DNA from: Chondrosia reniformis
Taxonomy: Eukaryota > Porifera > Demospongiae > Chondrillida > Chondrillidae
Direction: 5' to 3'
Length of the DNA stretch: 64,000 nucleotides
Assembly: GCA_947172415.1 (NCBI GenBank)
Contig: OX359197.1
Location: 1,240,001 to 1,304,000 of the forward strand
The notes beneath the pieces were generated by a model that saw nothing but the letters and a program-made list of their open reading frames with translations, did not search any database and was not told the origin of the DNA. A program made the translations under genes and the position numbers. Shown here in pieces: positions 22,357 through 41,912 of this stretch (position 1 is its first letter; each line of letters starts with the position of its first letter).

Positions 22357-22448
22357 CTAAAGGAATGGAAAGGATATCATACTAAACATGGTAAACTTAA
22401 GCATGTACATTACCTACGAGTAAAATTGTCAGGTAGAATGTACACAGT

Positions 22449-25400
22449 CTAACACACTATGCATGGTAGGGGAAAATTAATAGGACATGACAACCAGCTC
22501 AAATGACTATAAACATGACCAAATAGACCAGAGACAACTCGCACAAAGTGATTAGGGACTGCCACAAGCAAGCTCATAGTTGTAAAATCCAAAAACAGAC
22601 CAGGAACAGGAACCACCTGCTCAAAATGACAAGTTGAAATTGAAGTAGATGAAGTATAGTCAGGAATTAAAATGGTAAAACCTGTATATAGAATGTAGGA
22701 AATACTATAAATACAACTAAATATTGTACATGTAAATATGGCAAACCTTTGAAAGACAAGATCAAGTGCTGGCATATCGATATCTCTATTTCTTTAGTTG
22801 AATTGTTTTGTAATTTTGTTATTTTTACTCTTGCTCCTGGCATTACATCAATGTATGAAGAATAAAATTTTACATTCAGAGATGAAATTTGGGACTGCCA
22901 GTTGAAATTTGCAAATTTTATGATAAATAGGCTATCCAGCTCAAAGTATAAGAAAAAAGTAGAAAATTTGCCAAGTCATCTATAAACCTTGCAGAACCTG
23001 TAGAATGTAAAAATACTATAATGCATGAAACTGAATAATGTACATATATAAATATGTCAAACCTTCATGACAAAGATCCAGCTGGTTGCTTGATATCTAT
23101 CTTTTCTGTTCTGAAGTTAAATTGAATTGATGTGATTGACTGATGTGTTCTGAAGTTAAATTGAATTGATGTGATTGACTGATGTGTTCTGAAGTTAAAT
23201 TGAATTGATGTGATTGACTGATGTGTTCTGAAGTTAAATTGAATTGGTGTATCTTTCCATTCTGGATGTTATCTTTCTGTTCTGAAGTTGAACATATTAG
23301 TAGACTTAATGTATCTTTCCGTTCTAAAGTTAAATTGATATTTTGGTTCGGAATTTACATTACTCCATTTTATCAGTGGCAAACTATCTTTACAGTTTTT
23401 TGTAAGTTTCGTGATTTGTACTTCTTGCTACTGGCACAAAGTTGAAGTAGAAAGGATGTTATTTTAAATTCCAACGATAAAATTAAGTGACTATTCAAAG
23501 TCCTCCATGTATTCTTCCTATAAAGCAAATTGCCAATCCTGCTGAATTTATATACCAAATGTCTTATTAACGCAAAACTGCCAAATACCAATCTTGATAG
23601 TGTATGATGCCAAATGCCAATCTCTTCAATGTCTTGAACAAACTGTTGCAATGTAAAATGCAAATCCAGCAAACTGTTGCAATGCGTGCGCAAAAGTCCA
23701 ATCTTGCATGTCTTAAGTGAACAATTGACAGCCAGCTCCAAGCGGCAATTCAAATAACAGAACGACAGCCAGCTCAAAGCGGCAATTCAAAAACAGAACG
23801 ACAGCCAGCTCAAAGCGGCAATTCAAAACAAGAACGACAGCCAGCTCAAAGCGGCAATTCGAAACAGAACAGACAGCCAGCTCAAAGTGGCAATTAAAAA
23901 AACAGCCAGCTCAAAGTGGAAATTAAAGAAAACAGAATAGACAGCTAGTTCAAAGTGGCAATTCAAAAAAACAACAGCCAGCTCAAAGTGGCAATTAAAG
24001 AAAACTGAATAGACAGCTAGTTCAAAGCGGCAATTCAAAAACAGAACAGACAGCCAGCTCAAAGTGGTAATTCAACAGCCAGCCAGCTCAAAGCAGCAAT
24101 TAAACACAGAACAGACAACTAGTTCAAAGTGGCAATTCAAACACAGAACAGACAGCCAGCTCAAAATGTTAACTTAAAAAACAGACCAGGGACTGCCAGC
24201 TCAGTGGCAAGTCAAAAATGGAATCGGGGCAGCCAGTTCAAAGTTGGACATCCAGCACAATTAAGTCAAAGTTGAAGAAAAAGTCCAAAAATTGTCATAT
24301 CAAATGGAAAACTTGCATGTGCAGAACCTGAAGAATGTATAAAATATAATAAATAGAGCCGAACAGTGTGCATATATATAAACATGTCAAACCTTTAAAA
24401 GATTGCTTGTTGCATCTTTCTGTTCTTGAAGGTAAATTTCTGTTCGTTAAGTTGAAATTTCTGTTCAAGTTGAAAAATTGTCCGTTGAAAAATTGTTCAG
24501 TTAAAATTTCAAAATTTCAGTTAAGTTGAGTTGAAATTTCTGTTGAAGTTAATTTGAAATTTCTAAGTTATGTTAAATTAAATTAAGTGACCATTCTTAA
24601 GTCATCCAGGCCCTGTTTTCTTCTTGAAGCAAACTTAAAATTAAAATGCAAAAATGCCAATCTTGATGAATTGTTAGAATTAAAATGCAAAAATGCCAAT
24701 CTTGATGAATTGTTAGAAATAAAATGCAAAAATGCCTTTGTGCTGAATTGTTAGAAATAAAATTCAAAAATGCCAATCTTGCTGCATTTTTAAATGCAAT
24801 TTACTGAGTATTTAAGCCAAAAGCCAATGTCTGAGCAAACCGTTGCAATGCACAAGGCCAAATTAATCTCGTATGTATGCCTCGGGTTTACTAATCGATC
24901 AATATATAGCCAGCTCAAAGTGGCAAGTCTTTTAAACAACAGCCAGCTCAAAGTGGCAAGTCTTTTAAACAACAGCCAGCTCAAAGTGGCAAGTCTTTTA
25001 AACAACAGCCAGCTCAAAGTGGCAAGTTAAAAATAGCTAGGATATTAAGAACTATTTTAAAGTAACAAGTCAAAAACACAGACCATGCACTGCCAGCTCA
25101 GTGGCAAGTCAAAAATGGAACAGGGCAGCCAATTCAAAGTTGCAACTCCACAGAAACTTGGACATCCAATTCAAATTATGTCTTAGAAAATGAGTCCCGA
25201 AAGATTGCATTTCAAAGATTGCAGAACCTGCAGTAGAATATAGAAAAATAATATAATACAACCGAATGTACGTATATATAAATATGACAAACCTTCAAAA
25301 GGCGACGATCTGGCTGCCTTGCAATTGGTGATAAATTACTGTTCTGAAGTCATGAATTGAAGTTCAGTTGATTTTATGGTTCTGAAGTCATGAATTGAAG

Positions 25401-26040
25401 TTCAGTTGATTTTATGGTTCTGAAGTCATGAATTACATGAAGTTCAGTTGATTTTTTTAAATTTTCTTTACTCTATTTGAACACTGGCATCCAATCTTTT
25501 TGCAGTTAAGAGTTGTAAGTTATTTTTTTCATTTATGTTGCAATTTTTACACTTGCTGCTGATATTACATTGACTTCAGTATTTTTTCTTACAACGCAAA
25601 TCTTGAAAATGCAAATCCTGAAAAAATGCAAATCCTGAAAAAATGCAAATCTTGAAAAAATGACAAATCTTGAATCTTGAAAAAATGTTAACCTAAAAAA
25701 TGCCAAACTTATCTTACCTTTACTCCACATATATACTACCCTTAAAATACATATACAAAATCTTATGAAAAAATGCTAATCTTGAAAAAATGCCAATCTT
25801 GAAAAAATGCCAATCTTGAAAAAATGCCAATCTTGAAAAAATGCCAATCTTGAAAAAATGCCAATCTTGAAAAAATGCCAATCTTGAAAAAAATGCCAAT
25901 CTTGAAAAAAATGCCAATCTTGAAAAAAATGCCAATCTTGAAAAAAATGCCAATCTTGAAAAAAATGCCAATCTTGAAAAAAATGCCAATCTTGAAAAAA
26001 ATGCTAATCTTGAAAAAATGCCAATCTTGAAAATGTCAAA
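22449..26040 (-). repeat. Higher-order tandem repeat locus with splice-site cassettes
   Basis: Four copies of a unit are recognised by the plus-strand phrase ACCTGNAGAATGTA...ATATAAATATGNCAAACCTT at about 22680, 22991, 24321 and 25221. Between them are local arrays: a 37-mer (23108-23260), a roughly 30-mer with CAGCCAGCTCAAAGTGGCAA (23720-24240 and 24905-25030), a 39-mer (24640-24790), a 38-mer (25330-25450) and a 17-18-mer AAAAAATGCCAATCTTG (25600-26030). On the minus strand each unit has a pyrimidine-rich stretch ending TACAG, TGCAG or TTCAG just before GTTCTGCA or GTTTTA, a conserved 3' splice site. Repetitive minus-strand frames such as FSRLAFFSRLAF are by-products. Confidence 0.75.
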
Positions 26041-26209
26041 CTTACCTTAACTCCACATAGATACTACCCTTAAATCACGTACGCAAAATCTTACTGTCAA
26101 TATTATTAAAAGCTAACAAATACACATCCAACAAACTTCCTGTGCAAACCAATGCAAACGTAAAATACCCAAATGATAACCAAATTCAAGTGTATGCAAA
26201 TGCAATTAC

Positions 26210-26558
26210 CTTAAAACGGGCAGCCTAAAACAGGGACTCCGGTCAGAGCTTCTCTTCGCCGAGTCGGTGGGTACTGGTCCCACGCACTGCTTCCAGACCA
26301 TCAGCCTCGATCTTCGGGAGAACAAACGCACAAAGGCGAGTTTGTAGGGAGGAACAACCCCGGATCCTAGGCCATATTGGAGAAGACCATCCCCCTCAGA
26401 GAAACCTCAGGTCCTTCAGCAGCACATGGTCCCATGACCGTACTCCAAGCCATGGTTGTCGCACCAAATTCCCGGAGGCTGGCGAACCGTATACTCCGGC
26501 GCTGGAACGGAGTGGGGCCCGAAGGCCAAAGAATGAAATTTGCTAGGGTCTATTTATA
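26210..26558 (-). other. GC-rich island with minus-strand TATA box and donor
   Basis: On the minus strand TATAAATAG (26558-26550) is followed by about 310 GC-rich bases ending CCCGTTTTAAG|GTAATT (junction 26210/26209). This is the layout of a first exon. Its frames are short (MAWSTVMGPCAAEGPEVSLR, then a stop soon after). A plus-strand frame at 26377-26559 lacks an ATG. Together with the island at 22.1-22.4 kb it brackets the repeat locus, which may be one large intron or a series of alternative exons. Confidence 0.4.
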
Positions 26559-26559
26559 A

Positions 26560-28690
26560 TAAACGACTTTTTTGCGAACAATCTTCCGGTGGCAAGTTCG
26601 AGAACAATGGGTACGTGTAGTACATCCATTCAGCTATTCAGCAAAGAATAGTCAAAACAGCTCAGCAAAACCTTCCTCCATAGAAAGAACATCTTCAGGC
26701 GAAAGTCACAACAGCTCAGCCACGAACTTCTCTATAGACTCATTCTTCCGTAGTATACATCTATTGTACCTAGTACAACAGCATGTAATCAATTGCGATC
26801 GAACACTCTATACACACACATCTAGAACAAGTTATATAGAACATTAATATTCTATAAGTCCATATACATCGCAGAAATTCAAACATTAAGACATGTACAG
26901 TTTGATATTTGCACCGTTTACTCTATAGGTACGTACTCTTAAGATGGAGCAGTGTACAGATCGTTTTTAAGCTCGATCATAAGCAAGTTACAAAATGTAT
27001 TTTGTTCGCATCTTTGTAGCTTTCGTATAATGCATATATAATTTGACATTGTAACTCTTTCAATTTACCACTTTAATTGCTACATTTTATAGTGAGCATT
27101 GCAAAATTCGAAATCAATGTGTACAATAACATCCGCAATCTACGTAATACGGGAAGATCTATATAGAATGATGCATTGGAGATACGTCTACTGGCAACGT
27201 GATGATAAGATGGCAGCCGTCAAGTGAAGGTACGGCTTTATTAAAAATTTTACTTTTGCGATAACAGTTGTTTAGGAACCACAGTCCCAGCTTTCATTAT
27301 ACTGTCAATGGCGTTAATAAAGCACTTCTTAAGTCGTTTGAAAGATTTTGACTGAGAAAATAGTGTACGAAATGATGTGAGTCGTATTTTATTAAAACTA
27401 CGCTGTATGTAGCTACATTGTATGTGTATATAAGACAAGTCCAGACCAGCTAGTTATAACACTTGATTAATTATGTACACTTTCAGGTTGTTGTCATGGT
27501 AATTTATACTTGTATACTTTGATAATTTTCCTTCAAGTCAGAGTTATCTATCTCAGTCCAGGCAAATGAAAGTACATATTTTCAGCCATTTCCATTCTTA
27601 GGATCTACGTAGCTACTATAAAGGAATTTATGGTCGATGTAGTCAAAGGAATCCTGAAAGTGTTTCATACAGTTTGCCCATAGTATAGCCACTACAAACT
27701 GTATGAAAACATAGCATGACCACCCTATTCAATGTATTTTCATTACATAAATCAGCAACAAAGCAATTTTGCAGTCATTTATCCATGATTTTCTAGATGT
27801 CAAAGTGTGTTTCAATGTCCTCAACCTTTGCATTGCAATATGGTCAATAATTTCTGAAATTGTTTTCTTTATTTTAAATGAATAGTACTAGCATGTGAAC
27901 TTATGCAAGTTCTAAATTGTGAATAATTTTTACTAACTAGGGAATAGGCTACCCAAAGTTTTAATAAATTTCTGCCAAACCTATACCATCCCTGCTTCAT
28001 GCAGCTATCAAAACCTATCATTCTTGGTGAGCCCAAACACAGAAGTGATGTGTATGATTAAATATTTTAGTATGCCACTTCTGTATTGTTAGACTTACCA
28101 CAGGATCAATGTCTTGTTTTGTTAAGTGTTTTGTACCAGTCTATCTTGCAGCACTGCCATACCTATACTTCTAGATTTAGTTTTTAATATTTACTTGTTA
28201 TTTTTGTTTATGATTGCCTACCCTGTTAAAAAGAAAGTGAGTTATTCACACTATGTATGGTAAAAGTGATGAATACTGCCACAATAAGTTGATCTAGTTG
28301 AGAATATCTCACTATTTTTAACAGAGTATTGTTAGATAGATATAGAATGTTCCAGTTGGCATTGTTTTAGGACAAGCTCAGCACAAGTCATGCCATATTT
28401 AGTAGTTCATTTTCAGAATAACAGCCAAGCGGCGCCATTAGAATTGGAATAGCAGTGATGCAAGCATTTGCTGTGAAAACAATTAGGTTTTCCAGTGCCA
28501 TTCTTGTTGTTGTACTACATTTTCCAGCTGAATGGAACTGGGGTTGGTGCTGCAGGGAAGCATTTGATGCTAAAGGAGTGATGGTGTAAAGGAGTTGACT
28601 ATTTGTTGTAAAGTAAAAATTCCTGACACTGTCTTCAATTGTGTATGTACCATCTGAAGCATTTGTTCATAACTTGTCTCCTTTGTTTTC
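26560..28690. other. Mostly non-coding, low-confidence exon
   Basis: A Ser-rich plus-strand frame at 26572-26847 has no ATG near its start. A small inverted repeat lies at 27663-27708 (TTTCATACAGTTT / AAACTGTATGAAA). A CCCAAACACAGAAGTG fragment of the 14.4-kb palindrome lies near 28035. Nothing else is recognised. Confidence 0.4.
27250..27351 (-). CDS. Possible terminal exon, unknown
   Basis: After TTTTCTCAG on the minus strand an open stretch of 33 codons reads SKSFKRLKKCFINAIDSIMK then AGTVVPKQLLSQK and TAA. The acceptor is good and the peptide is basic and protein-like, but I cannot find the preceding exon. No family is recognised. Confidence 0.25.
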   Translation of the reverse strand, partial: SKSFKRLKKCFINAIDSIMKAGTVVPKQLLSQK

Positions 28691-28699
28691 TCAATTAAA

Positions 28700-28990
28700 G
28701 AAGGAATTAAGAAGAGAGGAAAATGAAGGAAGAAGAGGAAAGGAAAGAGAAGGAAGAAGAGGAAAAGAAGATGAAGGAAGAAGAGGAGAGTAAAGGGAAG
28801 AAACAAGAGAAGAGAAAAATAAAGGAAAAGGAGGAGAGGAAGGAAGAAGAAGAGAAGAACAGGGACAGTCCTACATATTGCTGAATAGAAGTGAGCTTAT
28901 ACACTCTCATATTATGTTAATAGTTATGGACAACATCTACATTACAGAATCTAAAAAGAGGAAGATCAGATTGCCTGATGAGCTGTAATA
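28700..28990 (+). other. Purine-rich tract, possible Lys/Glu-rich exons
   Basis: An almost pure GA tract (28700-28870) can encode MKEEEERKEKEEEEKKMKEE and continues to a TGA. At 28948-28988, after CATTACAG, a short stretch reads SKKRKIRLPDEL then TAA, which looks like a nuclear-protein tail. Low complexity makes both calls weak; no joining donor is clear. Confidence 0.3.
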
Positions 28991-29429
28991 TCATCGAAAA
29001 GGCCGACAAGAAGCAACACTACAGTACCAGGGTTTAGAGTAACTTTATGCCCTACAGGGAATATTTTAGATGATGATGTATATAGAACAGTGATCATGAA
29101 CTACAAACTACGTACATTCATGCTGTTCATTGTTAGAACTAAATATATATGATGTACATGATGGTCACACTATAAATGGTGGTATGAATTATTTGTATTT
29201 ATGGGCACATTGTGTATGCTAATTTTGTTCATAGAGTCAAAGTGAAAGGGTAAGAGGGTAAGAAGAACTTGAAAAAGATCAAAAGCGGAGGAAGGAAACA
29301 CTGTGCATGAATATTCTATTAAATATTAACGTTAACATTTTCGAAAATTTGCTTCATAATAATTACTAAACAAGTTTCTATAGATTTATTAAAAATTGCT
29401 ACAGTCACTTTCAGCTACTATATACTGTA

Positions 29430-29940
29430 TATATATATACTGTATACACTTTATAGATTCATCAATATGTATATACATATTACACGCTGTCATCACACAA
29501 GTAGCATATATACATATATATGTAGTTACCTTTCTAATTTCTTGTTGTGTGCCCACAAGGACAACTACTGCACTGTCTATCCTCACAGCAATGGATGCTG
29601 TAACAGATATCATTGATAAGGTAAGCAGTGGAGTCTCCTGATGAAGAGGCATTACTAGGCAAGGCCCTGGTGGATCACTATAGGAGTTTGTCAACCTTTT
29701 GGTCCAACTTCATGACGATTAAATGAAGATATGCCACTCAGTTTACAAGGAGATAAATTGTATATACTTTGTAAATGTCTAAAATACAGTGGAATATATA
29801 ATAATTATGCTTGCATATGTATAGTGAGGAATTCAACACACATGCACACAAGTACATGCATGCAAACACACACTCTTAGGCCCGGGCTCTTAGAAGTGAA
29901 AATTATCAATAAACTAGCCACTTAATGATATACTATATAT
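29430..29940 (-). pseudogene. Inverted copy of the plexin-like Sema exon
   Basis: This is the reverse complement of about 17460-17960, including both flanking intron pieces. The exon equivalent is 29530-29778 with SVTASIAVRIDSAVVVLVGT intact. A 4-base gain near its start (TATATACAATTT for TACAATTT) and loss of one A create an early stop, so it is not a working exon. Substitutions such as K to Q and V to I indicate a fairly recent copy. Confidence 0.8.
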
Positions 29941-30172
29941 ATGCATATACATGTATTGCACAAGATGATCCAATAACAATACAGTGTATATATGTAACTA
30001 GACATATATTTACAGCGACTTGTGGTTTCTGCTTGACCTGGTGTTTCCAGATCTTGAACATGTGTCACTTTAAAAATTAAACATGATTATTAAATTTTTA
30101 ATAAGCTCCTAAATTACACTAATTTGAACAGTTTTCAAATGCCAAAATAAACATGCAATGTAATAAATAGTG

Positions 30173-32732
30173 TTAACTGGGAAACTTTATGTTCGGTAGC
30201 TTGATTCCTCCAGTTTGTAAGTTCTTGACAGCTGATATTGCTCTGTTTGGAGCAGAGCTGACAGCACTCTACAACAAAGAAGAGGGAAATTAAGAGGTAA
30301 CACAAATCTTTATCTACAAGGCACACATGTATTTACAGCAACAAGTGTACTGCGTTATCCGATTTGGCAAACATTTTGATTTTATGAACACATCAATGTC
30401 TGATAATTATAAAACAGGGTCACTGATGAAGGGTGAAATTTCCAGATACTGAGAAATAACTATCTAGTCCAGTGGGAAAAAAAGATGGTTTGAAACTGTA
30501 TCCTCATCCGCAGCTACATATATAAGTTACAAGTCTATAGGAAATTGTCTATTCTAAGTATGTTTCTTTAGCCTTACATTGATATATCAACTATAGGAAA
30601 AAAGAATACGTATATGTATACATGTATAAACTGTAATTTCCTTTAATAGGAACATTGAGTACTATTAATACATTAACTTTCTGAGGACCAAAAGAGTGCA
30701 AAAGATTTCTTATTGTAATGTAGTGGAGAAGAAGAAAAGTAAGAGGAGAAACCTCTTGTATCCTCACCCAAAGCTCTCACTAGGTTTAGTTCCCTATAGG
30801 CCTTTTACTCTAAAGTAGAATTTAGCATGTAAGAAAAATTGTGCATCGATTATTCATGCACACACCTTTACAACGCCAGTGACATTTCCTTCAGACTTTT
30901 CCAGTTTATTTTGTGCTTCTACGTGAGTCATGATCTCATTGTGACTTGTCTCCAGTACCATTCCTCCCATGCATATCTCTTGTAGGATATTGTGCACTTT
31001 ATCTACATGGAAGATGAGGTCCAACTCGCACACATTCTCAAACACCTTGTCCAGTGTCTCCACAAAAACCTACATACACAATGAAAAATAAAAATGAAAT
31101 GGTATATCGGGAATTGCATGCGAGGGAAATACATAGGATTCACAGAAGATCAAGATAAAGATAAAGAAAAAGACAAAGACTCCCAGGATCACTGATGAAG
31201 GGTGGAATTCCCAGAAACGGCTGTCTGATCCGGTGGAGAAGAAGATGAAAGAAAGGAAAAGAAGAAAGAAAAGACTCCTGTATCTTCATCCAAAGCTCTC
31301 TTCAGGTTTAGTTCCCCTATAGGCTCTTTTACAGAATAGGCATAGCATGTAGGAAAATGGTATCTTAGATTTTCATAGATTGTGATTTACCCAAATTACA
31401 GGTAAAAGTAAACATTGTGGTTAAAAGAATGTGAGATGAGGCTTTAGGTGTGTGGACTATTATACAGAATTACTGAGGTACCAAATCAATGCATGTCAAA
31501 AGATAGCTAATGTGGGCAAAACTTGCAACCTCCATTCTTTAGACACATGTATTCAATTCCTGATATATGGTAACATATTCTAGGAACACAAAAATACAGG
31601 ACCCTATGTCTCTTTCAAGTGACGTATTATGGCATTACTAGTAGTTTATTACCACAATGCTATAGTACCATAATGCTGTAATACCACAGTGATAGAGTAT
31701 CATAATATTATACCACAGTCATAGAGTACTATAATATTATACCACAGTCATAGAGTACCATAATATTATACCACAGTCATAGAGTACCATAATATTATAC
31801 CACAGTGATAGAGTATCATAATATTATACCACAGTCATAGAGTATCATAATATTATACCACAGTCATAGAGTACTATAATATTATACCACAGTCATAGAG
31901 TACTATAATATTATACCACAGTCATAGAGTATCATAATATTATACCACAGTCATAGAGTATCATAATATTATACCACAGTGATAGAGTACCATAATATTA
32001 TACCACAGTCATAGAGTACCACAGTGATATAGTACTAAAGGGCTCGACTTTCGGCAGGTACAGGAGGCTCACCTGAATGAGGTCAAGGATACCAAGTTCA
32101 CTTTCAGAGTTGTCCACGCAAAACACAAAGTACAGTGTTGCGTAATGTCTGTATATTAGTTTGTGGTCCCCAGAGCCAAGTAGACTACAGAGAGATGACA
32201 GCTGTAGACAACTGCAATTCATGTCCATAAGCCATATTCATCATAAGTACATAAATTCCGCCATTTTTACAACACCAAAATGGCGGACCTTTCTTTAGCT
32301 TCTAAACACACGATTTTTAGTAGGGTGGCGATCATTTGTATATAATTAGACTACTGATAAGATTATTGTAAACATGTTTCTGGCACTTGAAGACATATCC
32401 TGTTTCTTTAGCTTACCTTTGTTGAACCTCAATAAAGTTACAAGCAAGATCATCTCTTCGTGAAACTTGATGAAAAATCTCTTTTATTATGTGCTGCTGT
32501 TCTTCTTCCGACTAAAAATGTAAAATAATGCAAACAGTCCTGTTATGCAATACTTGTGATTCGTCAGAAAAGATGCAGTTGGTCAATGGTGGATATGATG
32601 GGAGAGAATGTAAAATATCAAAGCTTGGCATATGAAATATGAAATAGGGCATTGTCAACTTACGTAATGCCCAAAGAACTTTAACAGGCGAGGCTTGCCC
32701 TGGTTGTTAAACACTAGGATAGCTTTAATCAT
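30173..32732 (-). CDS. AP3S1/AP3S2: AP-3 complex subunit sigma
   Basis: Five exons: 32732-32664, 32511-32417, 32184-32073, 31069-30866 and 30268-30173. Phases agree at every junction (0, 2, 0, 0) and the total is 191 residues, the usual size. The start MIKAILVFNNQGKPRLLKFF, the core GSGDHKLIYRHYATLYFVFC, ESELGILDLIQ, VCELDLIFHVDKVHNILQEI and MGGMVLETSHNEI are near-identical to animal AP-3 sigma. The tail AISAVKNLQTGGIKLPNIKF is the sigma-3-specific extension. It is the small longin-fold subunit of the AP-3 adaptor, which sorts cargo from endosomes to lysosomes and related organelles. It is divergently paired with pyruvate kinase. Introns hold R1 repeats and a tandem array. Confidence 0.96.
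31140..31380 (+). repeat. R1 repeat, well preserved, in AP-3 sigma intron
   Basis: The order of parts is as in the 1955-2150 copy, from AAGATAAAG...GACTCCCAGG through TTCCCCTATAGGC to GGCATAGCATGTAGGAAAATGG. It lies in the intron between exons 3 and 4 of the minus-strand gene, so it is antisense to that transcript. Confidence 0.8.
31186..31231 (+). ncRNA. Type I hammerhead ribozyme motif, covarying copy
   Basis: Stem I GGATCA (31186-31191) pairs with TGATCC (31226-31231) in six Watson-Crick pairs; the copy at 1982 has GGGTCA with TGGCCC, so both strands changed together. CTGATGA is at 31192-31198, GAAA at 31214-31217, and stem III ACG-GC-TGT leads to GTC at 31223-31225. This double change is the best evidence that the fold has been under selection in the family. 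Confidence 0.75.
31640..32035. repeat. Tandem array, about 29-base unit
   Basis: About a dozen copies of a unit like ATACCACAGTCATAGAGTA with (C/T)ATAATATT, in the AP-3 sigma intron close to the donor of exon 3. Confidence 0.85.
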
Positions 32733-32839
32733 CTTCGGGGGGCTTTTAGCTCTAGTTTATCACGTGACAGGGTTGTATTGTAATGAATATGCTTTAATAT
32801 TTCCCGTGTTTTCCACGAGCTTGAAAGCGCGAAGGAGAA
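32733..32839. promoter_or_regulatory. Divergent promoter of AP-3 sigma and pyruvate kinase
   Basis: The two start codons are only 107 bases apart in opposite directions. The interval lacks a TATA box and holds TCACGTGAC at 32760-32768, an E-box like the CLEAR/USF/TFE site, and TTTCCCG near 32800. Shared regulation is inferred; 5' UTR lengths are unknown. Confidence 0.6.
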
Positions 32840-40740
<7,901 letters not shown>

Positions 40741-40886
40741 TGTTTCTAGGAACTCCGAGTGACTAACTTGATAAGTAAACTTTTAGGTGTTTGAAGCTGA
40801 CTCTTAGGTGTTTTGCCATATTATGTTACCTTCCATTGTTCAACTTACTATGTATGTAGTTATTGATGACACATTAAATGTCACTA

Positions 40887-40892
40887 AATAAA
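40887..40892 (+). terminator. Poly(A) signal of pyruvate kinase
   Basis: AATAAA, 147 bases after the stop codon at 40740. Confidence 0.55.
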
Positions 40893-41255
40893 GGTGTTTA
40901 TGTCTGTTGAGACTATATACGCTGTACATAATATCAATATTCCTCTGGCCTTGGATTGCACAAAGCACATAATATAGTGCATATGTATATAACATGCATG
41001 AGGTACAATAACTACATATGTAAAAAAGAAAAAATAAGTTATTTTGTATAATGTATCTCAAATGTTTTGCCAGTCCCTGGGAATATCAAGTTTAACATTG
41101 TGGTTTATTATATAATTTTGTAGACTTGTGACAGCCTTGAATAATTTTATTAATCAGTGTCAGCAGTGACTTTGATGGAATCTGAAATTAAAGAAATAAG
41201 TTCTAATTTCTAATAAATTCGAATTCTCTAAATTGATGGATATAAAACATGAAGT

Positions 41256-41912
41256 TTAATTAAAATATTTGGCCCATCCACCGTAGATGAATTCAACTGG
41301 ATACCCAGTGGCTTTAAAGACTTTGCTAGAGAACACGTACTCCATGTAGGTAGTGAGAGCGCCCGCCTCACTAAATGGGTTGAACTTGAGGAAATGTTCG
41401 GACACTGCCTTGATATGATATAAACGCGGAGCCAGCATACAGTCTGCCACCGTCCACTGCTGCTCAAAAAACAGAGGACCCTTCCTCTTTGAAAGGTAGT
41501 CGTTAATCTTTTTGACTTCCTCGATAAAAACACGTTTCAGTTCTTCTGTCTGACTAGCGTCCTTGTTTTTGGCGAAAGCGGAGAAAGTATTAAAGATGTT
41601 ACCCGATACATCAACCGCCTCCTTCCATCCCTCAGGCTTCAGTGAAGGCTCTGAAAATGTTTCGTCTACAAAGTCCACAATGGCAGCTGAGTCAGCAATG
41701 ACAGTGTCACCGGCTTGAAGAACTGGTACAGTACCGGAAGGATTTATTGTCAGAAAATAATCAGGTTTGTTTTTAAGATCTATAAAAATGAGCTCAGGAT
41801 GAACGCCCTTAATTTCAAAGGCCATGTTGGCTCGTTGAGTGAAGGGACAGTCGCCAAGAACATTGTTTCCTGGTCCTCCTTTTGCATAAAGCTTATAAAT
41901 TACAGCAGCCAT
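41256..41912 (-). CDS. DHAR/CLIC-type glutathione transferase
   Basis: A single-exon frame of 218 residues. I use the ATG at 41912 (MAAVIYKLYAKGG) because the frame upstream has no other ATG. The thioredoxin-fold half has the active-site motif GDCPFTQR (Cys22), then FIDLKNKPDYFLTINPSGTV with the cis-Pro VPVL, and the D-S element VIADSAAIVDFV. The helical half has LFFEQQWTVADCMLAPRLYH, where the Asp is the conserved N-capping residue. C-P-F-x-Q-R is shared by dehydroascorbate reductases and CLIC proteins; the NPSGTVPVL phrase leans to DHAR. Likely role is glutathione-dependent reduction or S-thiol exchange in the cytosol. Lack of introns may reflect retrocopying or gene style here. Confidence 0.88.
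   Translation of the reverse strand: MAAVIYKLYAKGGPGNNVLGDCPFTQRANMAFEIKGVHPELIFIDLKNKPDYFLTINPSGTVPVLQAGDTVIADSAAIVDFVDETFSEPSLKPEGWKEAVDVSGNIFNTFSAFAKNKDASQTEELKRVFIEEVKKINDYLSKRKGPLFFEQQWTVADCMLAPRLYHIKAVSEHFLKFNPFSEAGALTTYMEYVFSSKVFKATGYPVEFIYGGWAKYFN

Noticed and set aside
25720-25989. Frame repeating FSRLAF
   Set aside because: By-product of a 17-18-base tandem repeat whose unit length keeps or cycles frames; no start context or non-repetitive coding part.
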